Shown in pieces: positions 22,018-35,800 of a stretch of DNA of 64,000 bases (position 1 is the stretch's first letter; every line of letters starts with the position of its first letter). Position numbers and translations under genes: made by a program. This stretch comes from Lytechinus pictus (taxonomy: Eukaryota; Echinodermata; Echinoidea; Temnopleuroida; Toxopneustidae), in assembly GCF_037042905.1 (NCBI RefSeq), contig NC_087245.1:13596501-13660500 (forward strand), given 5' to 3'. The notes under the pieces were generated by a model. It was given only the letters and a program-made list of their open reading frames with translations, was not told where the DNA came from and did not search any database.

Positions 22018-25000
22018 TACTACTACTACGTACTACTACTACTACTCTTGCTACTATTATTATCATCGTCATCATCATCATCAATTTTAACATTATAGTG
22101 TCAATGAGACTTTAGGTTTTTATGTAAGATTTTCCTCTACCCAGCCAGATTCATTCGGCATGGAAAGTCAAAGTACCATTATAATTTATTGATTTAATTT
22201 GATTTGAATTGACTTACACAATCATGTACTTTACGATTTTGCTAATGATAATGGACGTTGGATTGTTTTTCTTCAAAATATCTAATTATAATACTGTATT
22301 TGGTTTCTAATGCTATATGATTCAATATTGTTGCTTCAAGATCCAAACATACTCAATGAACTTTTTAATACTACATACCTTGGACTGGATGCTGACAGCG
22401 TGTGTGTATTTGAGTTGTGTCAGACGTGTATCAATCAGATATGATTATTTACGTCTGGGACCGACCTTTAACGTCACCATCCGAAAGACGTGACCAGGAC
22501 TCGAACCTCTGCATCGATTTTGTAACTTCCCCACATAGCTTGGATTACAGGCGCACGCCACAACGCCCAGAGAGTGACCGTCCTTTTTAAATACACCGTA
22601 ATGTAAATGTAAATTAAACCACTTGCGAACATAATTATGGGTGGGGCCAAAAAGGTTTCACGTATAAGAAAAAAATGAGAAAAAATGGAAAAAGAAAGAG
22701 AAAATGTTGAAATACGATATCACTTTCTAAATTTCAAAATATTTCACAATCATTTTTGTTGTAAAAAGGTCAAAAGTTTTGCTCGTTCGCTTTGCTTACT
22801 CGCAGAATTTAGACATTTTATTTCATACGCTATATTTTATTTCATACCTAAGGAAATACACAATATAGTCTACTTCTATTATCTCTCCTAAGCCAGAATG
22901 ACAGTGCATATGGAACAAATCTGTTTTCCTTGGACCCTATATACATGTAGGAATCTCCAAATAGTGGAGAGATCAGCTAAGAGAGAGATCTACTGGCCCC
23001 TCAATATTTTTGGTTCATTATACGTTATTGATTGAACCTACTTGTACTGATGGTGGAACTTGTATGATCTTGAACTCATAACTTACTCGGAAGCAATTGT
23101 AATGACTACATTTATATATGTTCAATAATATCGATCTCTTGTGGCAGATGGACTCAGAAACGAGAAAGATCTTTAAGGCATTTCACAGGGTACTGTACTC
23201 TATCCACTGATGTTCTTGTTGTTCATCAAGGACTTTCCAGACAATCTTTGCAGATCTGCAAATCTTTTTTTATTACGATTTTCATAAACGGCTGCTTCTG
23301 ATGAGACTTACAAAGTTTAGCATTCAAGGTCTTGGTCCGGGCTGAAAATATTTATATATAAATAAATAGAGTAAAATTCAAAGAGCAAAATGCTGAAAAT
23401 TTCATAAAAATCGGATAACAAATAACGAAGTTATTGAATTTTAAATTTTATCAATATTTTGTGAAAACAATTATATGCACATCGTCAGGAATATTCATTA
23501 GATGGGCTGATGATGTCACGTCCCCACTTTCCTTTTTCTTATGTTATTTATTTCAGTTTTATTTACGCAGGGTAGCCCTTTCAGTTATAGAACTGATTTA
23601 CAAAGAGGCCCTGTTATTACATGAAATCACAAATGTTTCATTTTTTCATTCATGTGTAAATGATGTGTCTCCATTATGATGAAATAAGTTGCGACAATAA
23701 ATAACTAATGAACCTAATCAGTTGTCAACCATTTAGTTCTTGGTAGCAAAATTTTTAATAAACCTTATTTCATATAATATATACAAAAGAACAAGTGGGG
23801 ATATGAAATCATCAACCCACCTAATGAATATTCATGAAGACATGCCAAGAACTGTTTCACAGGAATAATGCAAATCTTTAAATTCAACAACTTTGTTATT
23901 TGTAATCCGATTTTGATCAAATTTTCAGCATTTTGCTCTGTTAATTTTACTCTATTTAATAAGATATAAATATTTCCAGCCTGGACCATCCCTTTAATCA
24001 ACTTGAAGACTGGTAGAACTGATCGAGCTATATAGGTCTTTCAATACAAATGTTTTGTCGTCAAGAAAAGGGTCCATCAAACTTTCTGCAGGTTATATCT
24101 TCAAGAAGTTAGCTCTCATTCCTATGACCTACAGTTTAATGTGGACTTCTGCAACAAGTAGAGATATGACTCTCATTCCAGGATATTTACCTCTGAAACC
24201 GATAAGATGACTGGCTTGCTGAGAAAGTGGAAGAAGCTATATAGTTTTTAAGATCCTTGCCATGGTAATAATGATGATAGTAGTGATAATAAGAACAACA
24301 ATAATAACAATAGTAATAATGATATGATGGTGATTCTCTATGGCCCTCTTCCTTATTATTTACTAACGAGCTCCGCGGAAGAGTATTCGACTGTCATTTG
24401 TTATGTATTAAAAAAAATCATTTGCTAAGGACCAATAAACATTAAGTGCTGTTATTTGGTAAAGGGATTCGCTACTTTCTAACCCAAGTAATCTCAAACC
24501 ATTATACCAACAAGTCCTTTGCTCTATATATGATGTACATATAGTTAGTGGTTTGACTTCCATTCTGACCAATTGCGAGTTAACATTATATGAATATATA
24601 TGGACTATCTTAATATTCACATCACGCTTTAAGCAAGTTATATAATAAACTACTTTACAATTTGAATAAAATGGCAGTAAGGCTTAACATTTGCAAGTCC
24701 TGAAAAACAAGGAAATCATGAATAAAAATAATATTTACATCGCATCGTTACATATCAGAGGCGGATCAAGGATTTCCCAAGGGGGGGGGGGTGCATTTCT
24801 GTTCAGAAACAAAGGTCTTCACTCCCGATTAATGGTGGTTTATGTAAGCATGCATGACATTTTCCATTAACAATATTTTATTTGGCTCTCAAGGGGGGTC
24901 ACTGGCCGAATATGCCCCTACCTGGTCCCGTCACTGTTACATGATAGTATTTTACTTCCTCTACCGTTTCTTCGTCTCTTTCTATTCTCTACAACTTCCT

Positions 25001-26807
25001 CTTATGAAGTCAGATGATGACTCTATCTAGCATATGTATTTGAACCTGATGAATGGATGACTTCTCGTGTTTTATTTGATTTTCTTTACTCATATTAACT
25101 TATTCTAAAATGAATTCGTCATCCTTATCAAGGATTAGAGTTGTTATTTAATATTTTGTTCATCTTAAATTAAGTGTCAATTTACAATATTGTGAATAAA
25201 CGTCAATTCATTGTAGCATCCAAACATTGGTTTGGAACTTTTGTAAAGCAATATTAATCAGTGATAAGTGTAGGCCCCCCGACATGTTTGAAATTTTCAG
25301 TTTCCCATTGCAGCGTGGAGCGTTGTGGCCCAGTGGATTAGTCTTCTGACTTTGAAATAGAGGGTCGTGGGTTCGAATCCCAGCCATTGCGTAATTTCCC
25401 GGGGTAATTTCCTCAGCAAGAAATTTATCCACATTGTGCTGCACTCAACCCAGGTGAGGTGAACGTGGGTACCCGGCAGGATTAATTCCTCGAATACAAT
25501 ATGAGCGGTGAAAGGCAGCTCGAGCTAAAGCCGGGGTAATGATAATAATAACAACGCGCCTTGGAATAGAATATTTCTAGGTAGATGGCGCTATATAAAT
25601 GTATATTATTATTATTATTATCATTATTATCATTAGTATTATTATCATTATTATTATTATTATTATCATTATTATTAGTATGTATATATACATGTATACA
25701 TGTACCTTCGCAATGTGTTATTCTTCTACAAGTTTCCCCAAATCATGTTAGAAGATCAATAGTCCACTACACATGGATTGGATTGTATAAATAAACATAA
25801 TGATATCAAATACAAACTTATTCTGGAAAATTTTATATTTCTTAATCAAACACACAGACAAGCTCTTCGACAAATAGTGAGAAAAAAAAATGAAGAAATC
25901 CTTTACCGTTGAACCTTTACGTGACGTCACAATAACTTCACGGTACAGGTATTACCTCATTTATTCCTCCTGTTCCTAAACAACACTCAATGTGGGTCTA
26001 CAATACCTTACACTATTGTACACTACTGCACGCTTGGCAAAACAGAAATGTGGGTTAAATACAAACACTTTATAAGATAATATTTCATGATATATAAGCT
26101 CTTATTTTTCACAAACACATCTCATGTGTATGCGGGCTCTAATTAAAAGGCAATGGGAGATATATTGTATTTTATTGGTATGAATTTGAGAGCAAATTAG
26201 CGTATTCCATATGCAGTATAAAAAAAAAAGGGGGGGGGCACCTTCGTCACATTTGGTATTTCAGGTAACTGAAATGTCTTTCATGAAAACTTGCTGTTCA
26301 CATTTTTCGATATTCATGAACAATCGAAGTATTCACATTTCTCTCTATGCTCCTATAAAAAAAAATATGTAGCTACTCTAAGCTCCACCATCTATCCATG
26401 TAATACATCACTAAGAGGTTTTTTAAAAGATTTTTTTTGGGGGGTCAAAACATAATTTTAGATTTTATCATTACATCCATTCAAAACGAAAGATTCAACA
26501 TTCGAAGAGCCAAGAAATGTATAAGATAAAAACGTTATTATATCCAAATGAAAACAAAGTATACGAATAAATTTAATATTACATTATTCTGAGCTATCTT
26601 GAAATGTACAGTATATATGACAATAATAATGGTAATGATGGTAATGGTAATAATAGTAATAGTAATAATAATGATGATAATAATTCTAAAAGTAGTAGTA
26701 GCCGTAGTAGAAGAAGAAGAAGAAGTAGCAGTAGTAGTAGTAGTAGTAGTAGAAGTAGTAGTAGTAGTAGAAGAAGAAGTAGCAGTAGTAGTATACATGT
26801 AGTAGTG

Positions 26808-26890
<83 letters not shown>

Positions 26891-29800
26891 AGTAGTAGTA
26901 GTAGATGACAATGATAATGATTATAATAGTAAAGCGTTCAAGGAAGACAATAATCTTTTTAAAAAAAGTACCCTGTACCATAATTCATGTTTCCAAAAGT
27001 CATTATTCAAATATAAATTATATTTCCCTGTAAAAAAAAAATAACTTTTTATGTCAAATATCGAATTGATAAAAAGTTTGTTTACATGTACATGGTGCAG
27101 TTTACGTGCTTTGGACCGCTGTATGACGTCTTCGTGTAAAACTAAAAAAAAATCGGCTATATTGTTTGTTCGACAATCGCTTGAATACATTTTGGAAAAT
27201 TGTTTTAAAAAAAATGTACTCCCAAAAGTACAACGGAGTAACACAGAGACCAGCATAATGTAAAGTATGTGCTGACAGACAGTTAACTAGATAGCGAAAT
27301 AGATACCTATACATGTAGATAGATAGACAGACAGACATATAAATAGATAGAAGGATAGAAGGATAGAGAGTTTCATTCAATTTTCTTCATCTCATCCTTC
27401 CTTTCCACTCCCTCTCTTTCCTTTTTCCTTCTCTCTTTTTTTTTTCTTTATTTTTTTGCGCTGCCAGTGGGGGGAGGGGGGGGGGGGCCACTTCGCCCCC
27501 TGGATCCGCCTATAGATAGAGTACATGTATATGGACACTTACAGCGTAACAAATATCTTCGTCTTTTGCAACTTTATGATCTTATATTTAGAAACCATCA
27601 TTATAATTCTAAACAAATTTAATGCTCAATCCTTGTTTATTTGTGTTCCCTTTTGCCGATTTTTTAAAATTATTCTATAGTGTTATTCGAAATTATGTAA
27701 ATACTTACCAAAAAAGTTTTAAAATCCAATCGTTACAGACATGAGATGATTTTTCGATTTCTTTTAAGTGTTATGGTATATTCCAATGACTTGTAAGACA
27801 TTATGCTATTGTCTCATCAATACATGCTTTCCAATGTCATTGCATTGGCGTAAACAGGGTAATAGGGAATGAAAGACGTGTATATCCTACTACACTTTTC
27901 AATAGAAGTTCTGAAATATAATAGCAATGCAGGGGAATATTTAAAAGGGGGACAGAAAAGAAAAAAAAAAGGAAAATGAACAGGTTTATACTTGCAGGGA
28001 CAAACAGTGTATGTTTGTAAAATGGGGAGGGTGGGCCTGTCCTCTGTACCCCCATCTGCACAATCGTGTATAAATCAGTAAGACAACCTGAGTTGCAATT
28101 TATACAACGGTTCAATATTTATTTGATATTGGGATTGAATTGATGGGATTACGATGGAATTTTCTTTATTATTTGATTTTGATTATTAGGGAAAATATAG
28201 CCTATAAAAAAAAAATCACATTTGCACGACTGTTATAAGGTACATGTATATCAACTCTGCAATGCCGAGTCTGCATTATGCATCTCGACATTCCAAAATT
28301 TGAATATTAAAAGCAAATCATCACATTCCGAGCATATTTTAAGACCGGTGCATTGATATTTCATTCCGTATGAACCAAATCACTCTGAGAATTAAAAGAG
28401 TGAACCATGACCCCTTGACAAATATTTCGTAAAACATCAAAGAGCTTTGCTTCCGAAGAACCGTGTGTATAGCGTATTCTGTATGAACGAATTCAAAAAG
28501 ATAATGGTATTTGAAAAACTGAGCAATATCGGGACCAGATTTCCGCCGCCTGTCCAACTGAGGAGTCTCTAGGTTGCATGTCATTGCACCGCTCCCGTCT
28601 CTTAACATAATTTTTACGCGTTCTTAAAGTCAGATTTTTTTTTAAATGTATAAGAATATGCACAATAAAGTTATTTAATTCTATTATATTTTGGATTCGT
28701 CCTGATGGAAATACAAAACAATCCAAATCCAACCCTCATCAGGTAATTTCCTTATGAAATAGAAAGATGCTTATTTTATAAACCAAAATTTGTTATAGAA
28801 TTTTATCATGATAATTATGGTTCTTGTATTTCTTATGATAAAAACCAATTTGAAATATTTTTTTTTTTTTTTTTGTAATTCATGTTTTATTGATCCTTTT
28901 CATCAAAATATACATAACAAAACATACATGATATAATGGATCACATATAAAAGTTCAGATGACGTTGGCATATAAAATAACATGTCTAACATACAGAATA
29001 GTATATAATAAAAAAAAAACATATGTTTGTATACAACAACACAAAAAAAAATCAGGCACTTGGCCTATATAAAAAAATAAATAAACATAACAAAAACAGC
29101 CTTCTGCTTTATCGCCTCTTTAAAGTATTCAGAATGATAGCCCACTTGCCATCATGTTTTTCTAATTTGCATTTCCTTTGTGCTATGGTATGTTCAACAG
29201 TTTCAAATGATAAAAGAAAGTTACAAAAATGGGGGAGAGTAGGTTTTGTTTCGTCACATCGACATCTAAAAATATATTGTTTACCTGACAGGAGCAGAAA
29301 GTTCAATATAAATATATATCTGGGAATTTGGGGCTTACAAATACCAAAAAGAACATATCTTTCTGAGAGGAAATCAGGAAGATCTAGTGAAGCAAAAAGT
29401 GTACCAACATTATTCCAAAATTGGTTAACAACATGGCAAGAATAAAAAAGATGCACTAGAGTTTCTGGTGATACTTTACAAAATGTACAAAGTGTATCAG
29501 TTACCTTGTTAATACGGAATAACCAAACCTTAGTAGGAATCAAATTATTAATAATCTTGAAATGTAAAGCTCGAAGTCTCGTATCTATAGTAGTACGTAG
29601 AGGTAGTTTTAAGAGTTCTCTTACTTCTTCTTGTTGAAACCCATAAGTGTCTTTTAAACGTGTAAATATATTCGAAATTGATGGGTTATTTTCATTCATA
29701 AAAAATGTGTAAAAAATATACTTTGGTACACCCGTTACTTCTCTAGTGATGCCATCAATAGTTAAAGTTGGAATCAATGAAATGTTGTCGACAATGGGAT

Positions 29801-32800
29801 GAAAGTTTTGAGATAGAAAAAATACTTTCCATTTTGATGGCATAAACTTGTAACAATCAAGAAGCAAAAAGTATTCAACAAATGTTAAGCCTTTATTTTT
29901 GGCATCTTTCCATCTTAATGGTCTGCCATACTCATCCAACATATGTGACACTTTAACAAAACCTTTGTTTTTTATCTCTGGCTTATAAAAAGATTTTCCA
30001 TTTTGTAATATGCATCTATTATTCCATAGCATTTGGTTACATATTTTTATGTTTTTTTGAAATACTGTGCTCCAACTAAGCATGACATCTTTATACCATT
30101 CAGGAATTGTCAGGTTTAAAATATTAAGATCATAATTACAATGGAATATAAAGTCACCACCTACATTTTGAAGCAGTGTTAACAGGATAATCTTCCATCC
30201 CTTTGAATTGGATGTAAAAACTCTTTGTATCCACTTGACTTTTTGCACTTGTAGAAGAGATTTTAAGCATATCATTTTGAGCCCCCCATCTTCATACTGC
30301 TTAACAAGTATCTCCCTTTTGATCCTGTCAGGGCCGTTCCAAATGAACCCAAAAACTAACTTATTAACTTCTTTTATATAATAATCTGGGATTTTTGACA
30401 AACTTGCAAGGTAAAGTAATTGCGAAAAGGCAAAGGTTTTGACAATTTGTATTTTGCCTATTAAAGATAAATGACGAGATTTCCATAAATTCAACTGTAC
30501 TCTAATTTTATCAAGTGTTCTTTGCAATTGTAAAGAAAAAACATTGGGTGAATAAGCTATATCTACCCCAAGAATTGTCAAAGACTTCTCAAACTGGATA
30601 TTCTCTAGTGAATGTTGATTATCTTTACAGGCTCCTATCCACATTGCCTTTGTTTTGAAAATATTGATAGAGAGTGATGATTCCTTTCGGAAATTCTGAA
30701 GTGTATTCAAAAGGTGTCTAAATGAAATATTGTCTGAAAGGAAAACCGTTATGTCGTCTGCATACAGCGACAATTTCAATTCTAAATTGTCCGATATTTT
30801 TAAACCATGTATTGTCTTGTTTTCACGAATATTTATGGCAAATGTCTCTATAGCTAAAACAAATAAATAAGGACTCAATGGGTCTCCCTGCCTAACACCT
30901 CTTTCAACGGGAAAATAACCCGATGACAGACCCCGATTCATTACCGCGCTTTCTAAATTGGTATATAAAACTTTAATAAAGTTACAAAATCCTTCTCCAA
31001 AATTGAATGATCGGAGGACGTTCAACAAAAAAGAATGGTCTAGTGAATCGAATGCCTTTTGGAAATCCAAACTTAATAATATTCCGGGAATATTTTTCAA
31101 GTCGGAAAAGAAAAGAGCATCTTTAACTGTCCTGACAGCTTCTCCAATAAATCTGTCCTTTATAAATGCTACCTGATCGGGGTGAATCAAATCAGGCAGA
31201 ACTTTCTTTAATCTTTCTGCAAGAGCTTTAGAACCAATTTTCAAATCAACATTCACTAGAGTGATGGGTCGGTAATTTTCGATTAACATTTTGTCTTTCC
31301 CTTTCTTTGATATGAGTGTAATTAAACCTTGTCTTTGTGAACTAGAAAGTTGACCTTGTTGAAAACTGTAGTTAAGATTATCTACCAAAAGCTGTCCAAT
31401 TTTACCCCAGAACTTGCGATAGAATTCAACCGTTAGACCGTCGTTTCCCGGTGACTTATTTTTTGACATAAGTAATAGGGATGATGTACATTCCTCTAAC
31501 GTTAACGGCAAGTCACATTTACTCTTGGAGTCCGAGGATAACTTTGGAATATTTTCTTGTCCTAAGAATAAGGAGTTTTGCCTCGAGTCGACATTAGGCT
31601 TTTTATATAATTGTGTATAGAATGATTTTATTTCTGAATTAATATTTTTCATATCTGTAAGTATACAATCGCCTTGCTTAAGTTTAAAAATTGACGATTT
31701 ATTTTTGTGGCCTTTTTCTAAATTAAGAAAAAATTTAGTATTTTTCTCCCCAAATTCCATCCAATTTGCTTTAGACCTTAATATGATGCCTTGTGTTATA
31801 TAATCTAAATAAGACTCATATTCTCTTTCAATCTTTTTATATTCCTCAGCATGCCTTTCACCCTCGGAATCCAACAGAAATTGCAACCTTTTTAGCCTGT
31901 TTTCCAGTTCTCTTCGCCTTTCTTTCCTTTTCCGTGCCTTTTCAATACTGTATTTACGTGAAAATAGGCGAATATTATACTTGAGAAATTCCCAACCTAT
32001 TCTCATATCATCAAATTGTGAAATATCTTTAATCCACAGATCTAAATTTTTCGTCATTTCAGAACAAAACACTTCATCCTCGCATAGGGTGTTATTAAAT
32101 TTCCAATTCATAGCATTACATCTTGTTTCTTCTTGTACTTTAAATTCTAAAATAATAGCCAAATGATCAGAACCCACTCCGGGTATCATATCTACCTTGC
32201 TGATATAATCCTGCAGGGTCTCGGAGACAAACCAAATATCTAATCTACTTTGGATTAAAGGCCGCAATTGTTTCCAAGTATATTTACGCGTGATGGGGTT
32301 ACGTACACGCCATATATCAATGACATCTAAATCACTCTGTAATTTTTTAAGTTGACTGATTACTGCCTGCGAGGTTGTTGGATGACCACCTTGTCTGTCA
32401 ACATTCATGTTTAAAATCACATTAAAATCGCCCCCAATTAATAGAGGAGTAGTCCCAATATCATCAAAAGAATTTAAGGTACATAATAAATGGTCAAAAA
32501 ATATTTTTTGTTCACGTTTCTTATCAGCTGTTGGTGCATAAACGTTACAAATTATAAATTCATTGCCGTCTATAATAATTCTTAAAACCAAATATCTACC
32601 ATTACCTGAAACATGTTTAGAAATGATTTTATAATCTAGTTTTGAATTGATAAGTATCATGACCCCACTACTATGAGGAGATCCGTGACAAAAGAGTACA
32701 TCACTGCCCCATTCCGAAGACCAACTACTTTCTACGTCTTCTGAACTATATGTTTCTTGTAGGAGAGCAATGTCGATTTCTTTTTCTCGTAACCAACCAA

Positions 32801-35800
32801 ATACCTTTTGCCTCCGAAACCCTGATCTTAGACCTCTCACATTCAAAGACAAAAACTTCATGCTCGTTTCTTTAAAACCCATAGCAAGGTATCATATCTG
32901 TAACTTTGATATACATGTACCAATCCACAAACACATACATGTAACCGTGCATCCCACATGTACATGTACTTATGACAGGTGTCAGATGTATTGCTTTGGC
33001 TTGCACCTGTAACATATAGAAGCCTAAATATAACTTTCCACTGTTGCAAACACCATTCCTAAGTACCGTTACTATAAAGACTAATGTAAATTTCAAAATT
33101 GTACATTGAGCAACTGCCCTAACAGTAGTTGTTTTCCAACACTTGGAATTTGTTTTGCTTTCAGCTGACGCAAGAGAACTATAAAAAGAACATCTTTGGC
33201 AAAGGCAAACTATGTACATAGAAACAATATACAAAGAAAATTTAAATGTGTAACACTTGTACACGAACAAATACATTGATAAATGTGAAAAAATTAAGAC
33301 ACGTCTGACTGATCGAATGCTAGACATGAGGAACATGTCAAAGACATGAAACCTTAAAGGAGCTAACAAACCCACCCTTTAACATGTTTACAAAATTCAC
33401 GAATATTACTGGAGGGAGAAACCACAATGGTCAATGTGGCAGAAAAAAAAATAAAAAATTCTATTCAATGCAGTATATAGGGCAAATAAATATCAGTATA
33501 AAAACAACTGATCAAAAGTTGTGTGTTCATTTCCAATGTCAATAGCACTTTGTGTTCAATAAAATAAATGAACTTGAATTTTGTTCTCTGTAATTGTAAA
33601 CGAAATGAAGATCGAGAATGCAAGACCGCTATTCTTTATGTATTTCCCATTTCTGGGTTCCTTTTTCTCTGTAGAAGAGGACCACTTTCGCTCTAACAAC
33701 CGTTATTTTAGTAGACAGCTTCTTTTCTTTTCTCAACTTGTATGCAACTTTGGCCAACTCACTGCGTGTTGCCTTCAGTGCTGGAGGCAAGTCTGTTCTC
33801 ACTGTAAGCCTAGATGTTTCTTGTGTAACAGGTGGGTATCTCCATTCGACTCCTGTGGTGTTTCCAGTCGAAGCATCTGTGGCGACTCTCTTCTTGTAAG
33901 CTCGCTCTTCGAACGCAGCTAAGACTCGATTACGTTGTGACATATAGACAAACTTGGCTATGATAGGATGGGGGACACCTTCTTGTGAGTGGCGTTGGGG
34001 TAGCCTATGCACATTGATAAGGCAAACGGCCTCCGCTTCCTCTTTGCTCAAACCAAGTAGAGTAAAAACATGGCGAATCACGACATAGACATTTTCTCCT
34101 TGCTCCATTTTGACCCCGTAGAATAAGAGATTATTCTTCCTCTGGTATATCTCTGATTCGATGAGCTTTGTACGAAGTTGATCAACCTCCTTCCTTAGGT
34201 CGCTTTCAATCTGAGGAAGCTTCTCTTTCTCGATAATATCGACCTTCGATGCATTAAAATCAACTGCTGCTTCTAAGTCATCCACTTTCGTCTTGATCTG
34301 ATCCAAATTGTGTTGTAAACCATCTAATTTTGCACAGACTCTAACTTCAGATTCCCGTATAGAGCGCATAACATCTGCGAGCGTGAATGCACTCTCCGGT
34401 TCACCCGTGCCCTCCGGCGTTGGTGTACTGGTTTGTGCCGTTGACGTTGACGGTGTAGATTGTTTGGTGCGTTGGCCCTCGGACCAACGCACCTCGGACC
34501 AACGTTCCGTATGAACCAAATCACTCTGAGAATTAAAAGAGTGAACCATGACCCCTTGACAAATAGAGCTTTGCTTCTGAAGAACCGTGTGTATAGCGTA
34601 TTCTGTATGAACGAATTCAAAAAGATAATGGTATTTGAAAAACTGAGCAATATCGGGACCAGATTTCCGCCGCCTGTCCAACTGAGGAGTCTCTAGGTTG
34701 CATGTCATTGCACCGCTCCCGTCTCTTAACATAATTTTTACGCGTTCTTAAAGTCAGATTTTTTTTTAAATGTATAAGAATATGCACAATAAAGTTATTT
34801 AATTCTATTATATTTTGGATTCGTCCTGATGGAAATACAAAACAATCCAAATCCAACCCTCATCAGGTAATTTCCTTATGAAATAGAAAGATGCTTATTT
34901 TATAAACCAAAATTTGTTATAGAATTTTATCATGATAATTATGGTTCTTGTATTTCTTATGATAAAAACCAATTTGAAATATTTTTGCTGCATGATGCAG
35001 AATCTCCCAAAATGGCAATTTCCTTGTGTGTAAAGATCGATACAAATGTGACGTCATTCGAACTTTGGCAACTTTGGAGGCAGGGTAGATAATCGCCTCA
35101 CATAATTTACCCTTCAGAGCTGAAACAGACGTGTTGTGTTGCCACTGCTCATTCGGCCAGGTGGAGGCCTATGACTATTGCATGAAAATATGTATTTTCT
35201 TCGTATCAATAGAAAGACACGTCGAAGAGTTGAAAAGATATTTCACGCTCTACGAGTTCAACAATATATGCCCTTCTCTCTGTGAACCACACGGTTCGGG
35301 CGGTGAGGTATACCACGCCCTACGTAATTACTCCTCGCATGTAGACTATAACAAATCTATAATTTCTATAAGTCACATAAAGTTTTGGGAGATTAAAAAA
35401 ACTTAAATGCAAAAAAAAAAAAATATCCAGACCAAGAAAAGTTACACAAGTGACATGGTTTAACAACTGATTGGGCACATAAATAACACCTCATTGTAAT
35501 ATTAAGAAACCATTTAATTATAAAGCTCGGTGCTTGTTAACCTGTTAATCTACAAAATTTCATTTATGAGAAACGATGGTTTCTTCTAACATGTCTGGAA
35601 GCTATCAAGGACCAACCTGACATGCTGGTTAAACATAAAAAACATATTAGGATATACATGTATATACACGTTATTCTTTTTTCTCGACTGCATGTGAATA
35701 GGCCTATATTATTATTTATGTTTTGCTCAGGCCTCCATGAATTCCTGTGCTAAAATTTTTTGTTGATATGTGACACTAGTATACTATTATTTTCGAACAT

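Larger units (their letters stand above)
28858..34981 (-). mobile_element. Intact-looking L1/Tx1-type LINE, antisense in intron 1
   Basis: Runs right to left: 5' region, ORF1, spacer of 746 bp, ORF2, about 234 bp of 3' UTR, then a 17-base poly(A) (T-run 28858-28874 on plus). Both ORFs are open and the flanking repeats are nearly identical, so insertion is recent. If the 477-bp repeat is a target duplication, the element proper ends at 34504. If it is the LINE's own 5' UTR, the element reaches 34981 or further right. It is antisense to the host gene, inside its 16-kb intron. Confidence 0.88.

Noticed and set aside
25314..25390. Possible tRNA gene
   Set aside because: Good A and B boxes, but the anticodon and acceptor stems pair poorly and it continues into a SINE body with TTA tail.
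26538..27044. Several open frames of 67-147 codons rich in Tyr, Ser, Thr or Val on both strands
   Set aside because: They are readings of one AGT triplet microsatellite; no unique protein sequence.
32872..33375. 167-codon minus-strand frame between LINE ORF1 and ORF2
   Set aside because: No family features, and its composition is unlike both ORFs; treated as spacer.
33581..33922. 113-codon plus-strand frame
   Set aside because: It overlaps LINE ORF1 in antisense for most of its length.
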